From Winogradskya consettensis (GTDB taxonomy: Bacteria; Actinomycetota; Actinomycetes; Mycobacteriales; Micromonosporaceae): 64,000 nt of DNA. The stretch is from positions 186,001-250,000 of the forward strand of contig NZ_BOQP01000001.1 of assembly GCF_018332715.1 (NCBI RefSeq). Reading direction: 5' to 3'. The notes under the pieces are model-generated. The model was not told the DNA's origin. It did no database searches and worked only from the letters and a program-made list of their open reading frames with translations. Shown in pieces: positions 28,193-36,147 of the stretch (position 1 is the first letter of the stretch; every line of letters starts with the position of its first letter). A program made the translations under genes and the position numbers.

Positions 28193-29017
28193 GTGATCTT
28201 CACCCCCCGCACCCCGCGGATCATCGCGGCCCGCAAGCTGCAGAAACGCCGCGACCGCGACAAGGCCGGTCAGTTCCTGGCCGAAGGGCCCCAGGCCGTG
28301 CGGTCCGCTCTCGCTGCGGGAGTGGTTCTCGAGCTTTTCGGTACGCCCGAAGCGCTGAACCGCTACGGCGACCTCGCGATCGAGGCGCCCGTGGTGTCCC
28401 CGGTCGACGACGACGCGATCGCGGCGCTGACCGAGACCGTCCAGCCGCAGGGCCTCGTGGCGGTCTGCGAGCAGATCGACGTGCCGCTCGCCGAGGCGCT
28501 CGCGAAGGAGCCGCGGCTGGTCGCCGTCGCCGTCGAGATCCGTGACCCGGGCAACGCCGGCACGATCCTGCGCACGGCCGACGCCGCCGGGGCGGGCACG
28601 GTCATCTTCGCCGGCGATGCCGTGGACCCGTACAACGGGAAATGCGTGCGGGCCTCGGCGGGCAGTCTGTTCAACGTGGACGTGGTCCGCGCGCCGCTGG
28701 CGATCGTCGACGAGCTGCGCGACTACGGCCTGCAGGTGCTGGCCACCACGGGTACGGGCGAGACCGATCTGGACTCCGTCGAGCTGGCGAAACCGACGGC
28801 GTGGCTGTTCGGCTCGGAGGCGCACGGGCTCGGTCCGGAGCTGTTGAAGGCGGCGGATGCGCGGGTTCGCGTACCCATCTATGGTGGTGCCGAGAGCCTT
28901 AACCTGGCTGCCGCCGCCGCGGTCTGCTTGTATGCTTCAGCACGAGCGCAACGGTCCGTTTCGCCGGGAGATCCTCGCTCCGTTTCGCCGGGAGATCATC
29001 ATGAGTCAGCTGTTTAG
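28193..29017 (+). CDS. TrmH/SpoU family RNA 2'-O-methyltransferase
   Basis: This is a SPOUT methyltransferase, usually annotated as a 23S rRNA 2'-O-methyltransferase and commonly found between rplT and pheS in actinobacteria. An N-terminal substrate-binding domain (RIIAARKLQKRRDRDKAGQFLAEGPQAV) precedes the knot domain with IRDPGNAGTILRTADAAGAG (motif 1), LFGSEAHGLG (motif 2) and VPIYGGAESLNLAAAAAVCLY (motif 3). I use GTG 28193, with GGAG nine bases upstream; ATG 28166 is an alternative. The C-terminus carries a duplicated RSVSPGD unit from a 24-base tandem repeat. The exact target site is not known. Confidence 0.9.
   Translation: MIFTPRTPRIIAARKLQKRRDRDKAGQFLAEGPQAVRSALAAGVVLELFGTPEALNRYGDLAIEAPVVSPVDDDAIAALTETVQPQGLVAVCEQIDVPLAEALAKEPRLVAVAVEIRDPGNAGTILRTADAAGAGTVIFAGDAVDPYNGKCVRASAGSLFNVDVVRAPLAIVDELRDYGLQVLATTGTGETDLDSVELAKPTAWLFGSEAHGLGPELLKAADARVRVPIYGGAESLNLAAAAAVCLYASARAQRSVSPGDPRSVSPGDHHESAV
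28953..29000 (+). repeat. 24-base tandem repeat in the methyltransferase C-terminus
   Basis: Two adjacent copies (28953-28976 and 28977-29000) of a unit containing TCCGTTTCGCCGGGAGATC encode a repeated RSVSPGD string beyond the conserved fold. Confidence 0.8.
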
Positions 29018-29105
29018 CGAGCCCGCTGGCCGCGGGCGCGTGCGCTGACCCTTTCGCGCGTAACTCGTTGACCGGCGGGCTGTGGCCCAGCCGCGCCTCC
29101 GTACA

Positions 29106-30326
<1,221 letters not shown>

Positions 30327-30328
30327 TC

Positions 30329-32806
30329 ATGAAGCTCTCCCTTTCCTGGCTCCGCGAATACGTCGAGCTGCCGGCACCCATCGACACCGCCGAGCTCGAG
30401 CGCAAGCTGGTCGACCTCGGCATCGAGGTCGAGTCCGTCGTCGACCAGGGCGCCACCATCAAGGGTGGCCTGGTCGTCGGCCGGGTCCTCGAGATCGAGG
30501 AGCTGACCGGCTTCAAGAAGCCCATCCGCTTCTGCAAGGTCGACGTCGGCAACCCCGACGCCCAGGAGATCGTCTGCGGCGCCCGCAACTTCGCCGTCGG
30601 TGACCTGGTCGTCGTGATCCTGCCCGGCGGCGAGCTGCCCGGCGGGTTCCACATCGCTGCCCGCAAGACGTACGGCCACACGTCCAACGGCATGATCTGC
30701 TCGGCGGCCGAGCTGGGTCTCGGCGACGACCACGACGGCATCGTCGTGCTCCCGCCGTCGTCCGCGGCGCCCGGCACCGACGCGCGGCCGCTGATCGGTC
30801 TCGACGACATCGTTCTCGACGTGGAGATCACCCCCGATCGTGGGTACGAGATGAGCGTCCGCGGCCTTGCCCGTGAGCTGTCGCATGCGTACTCGGCTGC
30901 GTACACGGACCCCGGCGTCTCGGACACCTCTGACATTTCGCTCGGTGCCGCTTTCCCGGTCGCCGTCGACGACACGGTCGGCTGCGACCGGTTCTCGGCG
31001 CGTGTCGTGCGGGGGATCGACCCGTCGGTGCCGTCGCCCGACGTCATCAAGCGCCGCCTGACCACGGCGGGGATCCGCTCGATCTCGCTCGCCGTCGACA
31101 TCACCAACTACGTGATGCTCGAGCTCGGCCAGCCCATGCACGTGTTCGACCTGAACCTGCTGCGCGGCGGCCTGACCGTGCGCCGCGCCCACCCGGGCGA
31201 GAAGCTGACCACCCTCGACGGCGTGGCCCGCGTCCTCGACGCCGAGGACATGGTCATCACCGACGACTCGGGCCCCATCTCCCTGGCCGCGGTCATGGGC
31301 GGCGAGACCAGCGAATACCAGCCGACCACGGTGGACGTCCTGCTCGAGGCCGCCCACTGGGACCCGGTCATGGTAGGTCGCACCGCCCGGCGCCACAAGC
31401 TCTTCAGCGAGGCGGCCAAGCGCTGGGAACGCGGCGTCGACCCGCAGCTCACGCTTGTCGCCCTTGCGCGCGCGGTGGACCTGCTCACCACGTACGCCGG
31501 CGGCACCCCCGACGAGCACGTCCTGGACATCGACCACGTCAAGGGCCCCGCGCCGGTCCTGCTGCCCACGGACCTGCCCACCCGCCGGATCGGCGTGCCC
31601 TACTCGGTCGACGAGATCACCGAGCTCCTCGGCAAGATCGGCTGCCACGTCACCGGCGTGGAACCCCTCGAGGTCACCCCGCCGTCCTGGCGCCCCGACC
31701 TCGTGGCCCCGGTCGACCTCGTCGAGGAGGTCGCCCGTCTCGGCGGCTTCGACGCCATCCCGAGCCTGCTGCCCCCGGCCCGCGGCGGCGGCGGCCTCAC
31801 CGCCCGTCAGGCCCAGCGCCGTACGGTCGGCCGCGCGATGGCGGAGAGCGGCTACGTCGAGGTGCTGTCCTACCCGTTCGTGTCCCCCGGCGCCGCGGAC
31901 GCCCTCGCCCTGCCAGAGGACGACGCCCGCCGCAGCGCGGTCAAACTGACCAACCCGCTCTCCGAGCAGGAACCGCTGCTGCGCACCACGCTGCTGCCCC
32001 CGCTGCTCGCCACCCTGAAGCGCAACCTGGGCCGCGGCGAACGAGACCTCGCCCTGTACGAACTGGGCACGGTCTTCCAGCCCCACCTGACCACGACCGC
32101 CCCGCCGGTCCTCGGCGTCGACCACGGCCCGTCCCCGGAAGACTGGGCGAACGCCAACGCGATCGTCCCGTCCCAGCCCTGGCACCTCGCCGTAGCCCTC
32201 ACCGGCGACGTGTCCCCGGCCGGCTGGTGGGGCCCGGGCCGCCCCGCAACCTGGTCGGACGCCATCGAAGCCGCCCGCACCGCTCTGTCCGCGGCCGGCC
32301 TGGACCCGTCCCGCATCACGGTCCAGGCAGCGGACCTAGCTCCCTGGCACCCGGGCCGCTGCGCCGCCATCCTGGTCGACGACGCGATCATCGGCCACGC
32401 CGGCGAACTCCACCCGGCCGTCCTGTCGAACCTCGAACTCCCCAAGCGCACCTGCGCCATGGAACTCGACCTCGACGCCGTCCCCGCCAAGCCGGTCACC
32501 CAGGCCCCGCAGATCTCCACCTTCCCCCCGGCCCTGATCGACGTCGCCCTCGTCGTCCCGGCCGCCACCCCGGCTGCCACGGTCGAGGCCGCCCTGGTCA
32601 AGGGGGCAGGAGAGCTCCTGGAATCGGTCCACCTCTTCGACGTCTACGAGTCGGCGCAGGTCGGCGAAGGCCTCAAGAGCCTCGCCTACAAGCTGACCTT
32701 CCGCGCCCCCGACCGCACACTCAAGGTCGAGGAAGCGGTAGCAGCCCGCGACGCCGCAGTCTCCGAGGCCGCCACCCGGACCGGAGCAACCCTCCGCGGC
32801 GCCTGA
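30329..32806 (+). CDS. pheT: Phenylalanyl-tRNA synthetase beta subunit
   Basis: PheT provides editing and tRNA binding. The 825-residue protein begins MKLSLSWLREYVELP. It has an EMAP-like tRNA-binding domain (VVGRVLEIEELTGF, about residues 45-155), the B3/B4 editing region with ITPDRGYEMSVRGLAREL and VDITNYVMLELGQPMHVFD (about 255-275), the B5 domain (RRIGVPYSVDEITELLGKIG) and a C-terminal ferredoxin-fold anticodon domain (ISTFPPALIDVALVV, about 730 onward). The third base of codons becomes increasingly C-rich toward the 3' end. A strong terminator follows. Confidence 0.97.
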   Translation: MKLSLSWLREYVELPAPIDTAELERKLVDLGIEVESVVDQGATIKGGLVVGRVLEIEELTGFKKPIRFCKVDVGNPDAQEIVCGARNFAVGDLVVVILPGGELPGGFHIAARKTYGHTSNGMICSAAELGLGDDHDGIVVLPPSSAAPGTDARPLIGLDDIVLDVEITPDRGYEMSVRGLARELSHAYSAAYTDPGVSDTSDISLGAAFPVAVDDTVGCDRFSARVVRGIDPSVPSPDVIKRRLTTAGIRSISLAVDITNYVMLELGQPMHVFDLNLLRGGLTVRRAHPGEKLTTLDGVARVLDAEDMVITDDSGPISLAAVMGGETSEYQPTTVDVLLEAAHWDPVMVGRTARRHKLFSEAAKRWERGVDPQLTLVALARAVDLLTTYAGGTPDEHVLDIDHVKGPAPVLLPTDLPTRRIGVPYSVDEITELLGKIGCHVTGVEPLEVTPPSWRPDLVAPVDLVEEVARLGGFDAIPSLLPPARGGGGLTARQAQRRTVGRAMAESGYVEVLSYPFVSPGAADALALPEDDARRSAVKLTNPLSEQEPLLRTTLLPPLLATLKRNLGRGERDLALYELGTVFQPHLTTTAPPVLGVDHGPSPEDWANANAIVPSQPWHLAVALTGDVSPAGWWGPGRPATWSDAIEAARTALSAAGLDPSRITVQAADLAPWHPGRCAAILVDDAIIGHAGELHPAVLSNLELPKRTCAMELDLDAVPAKPVTQAPQISTFPPALIDVALVVPAATPAATVEAALVKGAGELLESVHLFDVYESAQVGEGLKSLAYKLTFRAPDRTLKVEEAVAARDAAVSEAATRTGATLRGA

Positions 32807-32823
32807 TCCACCACGCACCACCC

Positions 32824-32856
32824 GGGCCGGGTCTCCCCTCAGGGGAGGCCCGGCCC
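32824..32856 (+). terminator. Strong terminator after pheT
   Basis: GGGCCGGG-T-CTCCCC pairs with GGGGAG-G-CCCGGCCC around a TCA loop, followed by GTTGCCGTTT. No gene is visible from here to 33076; a riboswitch typical of NlpC/P60 genes was looked for and not found. Confidence 0.8.
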
Positions 32857-33076
32857 GTTGCCGTTTCCCCTATCGCCTGGCCTTTTCGCCGCCCCTTTCA
32901 CGCGAACGTGGCCGCGCCGCGAATGAATGGTCCCGCAGGCCCCTTCACTCACGCCTCCAGAATGGCTTGTCTCTACCATTTTTCCGCGATTCAAACCCAT
33001 TCAAGAGAGATACCTGAACCCCTTAGAGGCCTTGACTCCCTGCCCGTTCTGCGCGGATTGACCGGGTCCCGCCCCC

Positions 33077-33961
33077 GTGTCAGATTCCGAAGGTCCGAGA
33101 AAACCCCCGCGCCGAACAACGGGAGACGCCCTGACCAGGAACGCACTTCTCCTAGCCGTCTCAGCCGCCGCCGTCACCCTCTCGCTCACCCCCGCCCCTG
33201 CCTACTCAGCCCCCTCGCCCGCCATTCCGGGAACCATCACCAACGCCAATTCCATCACCCTCACGCCCCACTATCCGCACACCCTCAACGCAAGGTCCGC
33301 CCCGTCCGTCCCCCTACCTGCCGCCCACGCCCTGTCAGGCCTCACGCCAGCGGCTCTCGCGATGGCAGCGTTCTCGCCCGGCGCTCTCACCGCCGCGGCT
33401 CTTACAGCAGCGGGTCGTGCGCCCGCGATTCCGGAAAGACAGCTCGCGGATCTCACAGCCGTGCAGCTCATGGCCGAGCAGCGACCGGATGCAGGTTTCA
33501 CGGCCGCGGGGCGACAGTCCGCGCAGCTCACGGCCGAGCAGCGACCGGCCGCGGGTCTCACGGCCGCGGGGCGGCAGGTGGCGCGTCTTACGCCGGCGCA
33601 GCGGACGGCGTCGCGGCGGGCTCAGATCCTGCGGCGGCGGGCGGCCATCACCGGATACGCCCGCGCCCAGGTCGGCAAGCGTTACCGATACGGCGCCAGC
33701 GGCCCGCAGAGCTTCGACTGCTCAGGCCTGACCCGGGCGGCGTACCTCAGAGCCGGCATCCGCCTCCCGCACTCGTCCGGTTCGCAGGCCGCCCTGGCCC
33801 ACCCCGTGCCGCTGTCCAGGGCGAAACCCGGCGATCTCGTGGTCGGCCCCGGCCACGTCGGCATCTACCTGGGCGGCGGCATGATGGTCGACGCCGGTAA
33901 CCGCCGCCTCGGCGTGACCCACCGCCGCATGTACCGCGGCCTGCACGTCGAGCAGCTCTGA
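33077..33961 (+). CDS. Secreted NlpC/P60 cell-wall peptidase with alanine-rich repeat linker
   Basis: The C-terminal 105 residues form an NlpC/P60 domain: YARAQVGKRYRYGASGPQSFDCSGL (catalytic Cys in DCSGL), then GDLVVGPGHVGIYLGGGMMVDA (catalytic His). These enzymes cleave peptidoglycan stem peptides outside the cell. An N-terminal signal sequence (TRNALLLAVSAAAVTLSL) ends near APAYSA. The middle is an Ala/Gln/Arg-rich linker with near-repeats of AEQRPxAGxTAAGRQ (about residues 130-175). The start is uncertain: GTG 33077 has no good ribosome binding site, while CTG 33131, just after GGGAGACGCC, would give a shorter signal peptide. Confidence 0.87.
   Translation: MSDSEGPRKPPRRTTGDALTRNALLLAVSAAAVTLSLTPAPAYSAPSPAIPGTITNANSITLTPHYPHTLNARSAPSVPLPAAHALSGLTPAALAMAAFSPGALTAAALTAAGRAPAIPERQLADLTAVQLMAEQRPDAGFTAAGRQSAQLTAEQRPAAGLTAAGRQVARLTPAQRTASRRAQILRRRAAITGYARAQVGKRYRYGASGPQSFDCSGLTRAAYLRAGIRLPHSSGSQAALAHPVPLSRAKPGDLVVGPGHVGIYLGGGMMVDAGNRRLGVTHRRMYRGLHVEQL
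33472..33600 (+). repeat. Coding tandem repeat in the NlpC/P60 linker
   Basis: GCCGAGCAGCGACCGG recurs at about 33474 and 33531, with CACGGCCGCGGGGCG after each, encoding AEQRP...TAAGRQ. A third, diverged copy (PAQRTASRRAQ) follows. Confidence 0.7.
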
Positions 33962-34030
33962 CCCCTCACCCGACACGTCCACCCGGGCAACCCGCGCCAA
34001 TGAAAGTCCGCGCGCTGGAGGGTCCACCCC

Positions 34031-34062
34031 CATCCCCGAGACCACCCCCGGTCTCGGGGATG
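34031..34062. terminator. Perfect hairpin between convergent genes
   Basis: CATCCCCGAGACC (34031-34043) and GGTCTCGGGGATG (34050-34062) form a 13-base-pair stem with a six-base loop. It sits between the NlpC/P60 gene and the minus-strand DinB gene and may act in both directions, although no T-run follows. Confidence 0.55.
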
Positions 34063-34088
34063 CCCCCTGCCGCGCCTGGGCCGCACCC

Positions 34089-34172
34089 GGGCCGCTCCCG
34101 CGCCGCGTTGGGCCGTTCCCGCGCCGCATTGGGCCGTTCCCGCGCCGCATTGGGCCGTTCCCGCGCCGCGCC
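34089..34172. repeat. 21-base tandem repeat, four copies
   Basis: Units of GGGCCGTTCCCGCGCCGCATT start at 34089, 34110, 34131 and 34152, with one to three changes in the outer copies. They lie between convergent genes and are not CRISPR-like, as there are no spacers. Confidence 0.85.
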
Positions 34173-34208
34173 GCGCCGCCCCGGGCCGAGGCCGACACGC
34201 GGGTTCTG

Positions 34209-34682
34209 TCACTCTCCCGTGGTCCCGTCGAGGAGCTCGCGTACGGCGTCGGCGTGCCCGGCGTGGCGGGCCGTCTCGTTGATCAGATGGATCAGGACGA
34301 AGCGCAGATCCGTCTCCTCGCCGTAGCCGCACGGCAAACTCAGGTCACCCATCGCACGCACCGCCGCATCGGTCTCCCCGGCGCGCCGCTGGTAAGCCTC
34401 CAGCGCCACAGCGATCGGGAGGTCGGGCGGGAAATACTCCTCCTCGGTCTTCCCTGTCGGTCTGCCGAGCATCTCGCCGTCGATCCAGCGCCACTCGACG
34501 TTGGTGAGGTGGCTGACGATGCCGGCGAGCGGGAGCAGCCTGCCCTGCGGACGCCAGCGGGCCTGCTCGTCGGTGATCCCTGAGGCCTTGCGCATGACGG
34601 CCCCGCGCAGGAAGGCGAGCCAGCGCAGCAGCAGCTCCAGCTCGTTCGCCGCGCCCGAGGGGAACGGCGGGTAGGTCGTCAC
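34209..34682 (-). CDS. DinB-like (DUF664) protein
   Basis: This 157-residue four-helix protein is of the DinB/YfiT superfamily, DUF664 branch. Helix 1 has ELELLLRWLAFLRGAVMRKASG; a metal-ligand-like His lies in IVSHLTNVEWRW (about residue 57); and HLINETARHAGHADAVREL near the C-terminus supplies further His residues. Members are putative metal- or thiol-dependent enzymes with unknown substrates. The GTG start overlaps the stop of the upstream ABM gene by four bases, so they form a two-gene operon. Confidence 0.85.
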   Translation of the reverse strand: MTTYPPFPSGAANELELLLRWLAFLRGAVMRKASGITDEQARWRPQGRLLPLAGIVSHLTNVEWRWIDGEMLGRPTGKTEEEYFPPDLPIAVALEAYQRRAGETDAAVRAMGDLSLPCGYGEETDLRFVLIHLINETARHAGHADAVRELLDGTTGE

Positions 34683-34975
34683 AGGCCCAGCCCGCCGACG
34701 ACGGTCAGCTCCTGGCTGGTGAATTCACCCGTCATCAGGGGCATGGCCTTGGCGATCGCGGCACGTGTTTCGGGGAGTTGCAGGGACGCGTCGTGCTGTT
34801 CCTTGCTTTCCCAGGCCTCCGTGACGTGGATCAGCTCCAAGTCGCTTTCGGAGACGCTCACGACGTACATGTGGCAGCCTGCCGATCTCAGGCCGTCTGC
34901 GCCGCTGAGCAGCAGTTTCACCACCTCGTCGCGGTTGCCCGGGGTGGTGCGCATCGTTCCCACGTAGCCGTACAT
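34679..34975 (-). CDS. Antibiotic biosynthesis monooxygenase (ABM) domain protein
   Basis: The 98-residue single-domain protein begins MYGYVGTMRTTPGNRDEVVKLLL. It has the ABM fold pattern, including VSVSESDLELIHVTEAWESKEQHDASL. Family members act as small cofactor-free oxygenases or as quinol/haem-related enzymes; the substrate cannot be told from sequence. It is coupled to the DinB-like gene. A DnaA box lies 86 bases upstream. Confidence 0.85.
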   Translation of the reverse strand: MYGYVGTMRTTPGNRDEVVKLLLSGADGLRSAGCHMYVVSVSESDLELIHVTEAWESKEQHDASLQLPETRAAIAKAMPLMTGEFTSQELTVVGGLGL

Positions 34976-35060
34976 CAGAGGTCTCCCGTTTCTGCGGACT
35001 GCTCCAGCCCCGGCGACGTTACGCCGAACGGAACCGCCCCGCTGCCACCGAGCAAGCCCC

Positions 35061-35069
35061 TGTGGATAA
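35061..35069 (-). promoter_or_regulatory. DnaA box upstream of the ABM-DinB operon
   Basis: TGTGGATAA here is the complement of TTATCCACA, within an inverted copy (35057-35070) of the 14-mer also found at 7707 and 36095. It lies in the 117-base gap between two minus-strand genes. Confidence 0.55.
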
Positions 35070-35092
35070 CCACGAAACGAGCCTCGAAACAG

Positions 35093-35533
35093 TCAGCGGC
35101 CGCGGCGCTGCCTGGCGGGTAGTCCACCGCCTGCGAGCAGCGCGAACAGGGCGAGCGTCCCGGCCATCATGCCGCTGACCGAGATGGCGAAGCCGCGTTC
35201 CTCACCGCCCGGCGCGAGAACGACCCCGGCGGCGAAGGCGGCGACGGAGCAGATCACCATGACGCGCCGCGCGGCCTGCAGCGAACCGGCCCGGTCGACG
35301 GCGGACGAGGACAGGCGGATGAGGATGGTCAGGGTCAGGGCCAGCGCCCCGGCGAAGCCTCCCGAGCCCGCGATGAGCGACGACGCGGCCAGCGAGGGCA
35401 CTCCGTCGTCCAGCGCGGCGGCCCCGGACCAGGCCAGCAGCCCGAAGGCGACGACCGCGATGCTGTGTGCCAGCGCGCTGCGGCCGAGCTTTCGTCGCTG
35501 GCTCGCGCTGCGGTGTGCGTACCCGTCTGACAT
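35093..35533 (-). CDS. Small integral membrane protein of unknown function
   Basis: I do not recognise the family. The 146-residue protein starts at ATG 35533 with a basic N-terminus (MSDGYAHRSASQRRKLGR). Four membrane segments follow: about residues 20-40, 50-72 (SLIAGSGGFAGALALTLTILI), 90-107 and 116-136. It ends in a basic tail RQRRGR. It is divergent from the HAD gene, with a 71-base shared upstream region. The in-frame opening beyond 35533 is rich in Arg and unsupported. Confidence 0.65.
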   Translation of the reverse strand: MSDGYAHRSASQRRKLGRSALAHSIAVVAFGLLAWSGAAALDDGVPSLAASSLIAGSGGFAGALALTLTILIRLSSSAVDRAGSLQAARRVMVICSVAAFAAGVVLAPGGEERGFAISVSGMMAGTLALFALLAGGGLPARQRRGR

Positions 35534-35604
35534 CCTTGCCCTCCGCTGAGCTGGCACTTCCGGGTGGGATGGTCCCACGCTTCGCGGTGCGGTAGTAAAG
35601 AGCG

Positions 35605-36117
35605 ATGTCAGCCGAGGCCGTTTTGCTCCTGGATGTGGACGGAGTCGTGAACGCCTTTCGCGCGGGCTGGTACGCGGCACCCCGCATTGTGCAGGTCTAT
35701 TCCACGGCTGACGCCTACGACTACCGGATCCGCTACGAGCCCGCGCTGATCGACTGGCTCCGGCGCCTCCACGAAAGTGGGCGGGCCGAGGTGACGTGGT
35801 GCTCGACCTGGTGCAGCGACGCCGCCGCGCTGGGCGACGCACTCGGCCTGCGCGGGTTGCCGCGGGCGTTCACCGAGCCCGTCACCGGCGAGGAGGCGTC
35901 CCTGGCCAAATTCACTGCCGCCCAAGACGTGATCACCAGCGGTCGCCGCCTGGTGTGGGTCGATGACGTCGAGGTCCACACGTACGCCGGGAAGTGCGCG
36001 CCGTGGACAGCCACCGGGCGAGCGTTGCTGGTCGGGCCGAACCCGTCACGCGGCTTGCGTACCCGTGATCTGCGCCGCATCGAGAGTTTTCTGAGTTATC
36101 CACAGGGGTTGCCGTGA
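35605..36117 (+). CDS. HAD-superfamily phosphatase-like protein (HAD_SAK-like)
   Basis: The 170-residue protein starts LLLDVDGVVNAF, the HAD motif I with both catalytic Asp residues. The motif II region is EVTWCSTWCSDAAALGDALGL, similar to WATTWEHDAN in the HAD domains of Swiss-army-knife RNA-repair proteins. A C-terminal Asp pair (VWVDDVEVH) fits motif IV. This suggests a nucleic-acid end phosphatase, but that is inference. It lies 30 bases upstream of the helicase-nuclease gene, same strand. The last codons contain a DnaA box. Confidence 0.72.
   Translation: MSAEAVLLLDVDGVVNAFRAGWYAAPRIVQVYSTADAYDYRIRYEPALIDWLRRLHESGRAEVTWCSTWCSDAAALGDALGLRGLPRAFTEPVTGEEASLAKFTAAQDVITSGRRLVWVDDVEVHTYAGKCAPWTATGRALLVGPNPSRGLRTRDLRRIESFLSYPQGLP
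36096..36104 (+). promoter_or_regulatory. DnaA box before the helicase-nuclease gene
   Basis: TTATCCACA inside GTTATCCACAGGGG (36095-36108), at the end of the HAD gene and 43 bases before the helicase ATG. A possible promoter (TTGCCG 36109-36114, TACCGT 36134-36139, 19-base spacing) lies immediately downstream, so DnaA binding could influence it. Confidence 0.55.
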
Positions 36118-36147
36118 TCTTGGTCTGATTCTGTACCGTCGGCCCCG

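Noticed and set aside
32857..33076. c-di-AMP (ydaO) riboswitch before the NlpC/P60 gene
   Set aside because: This element often precedes such genes in actinobacteria, but its conserved blocks were not found here.
34089..34172. CRISPR array
   Set aside because: The four 21-base copies are directly adjacent without spacers and there are no cas genes; it is a simple tandem repeat.
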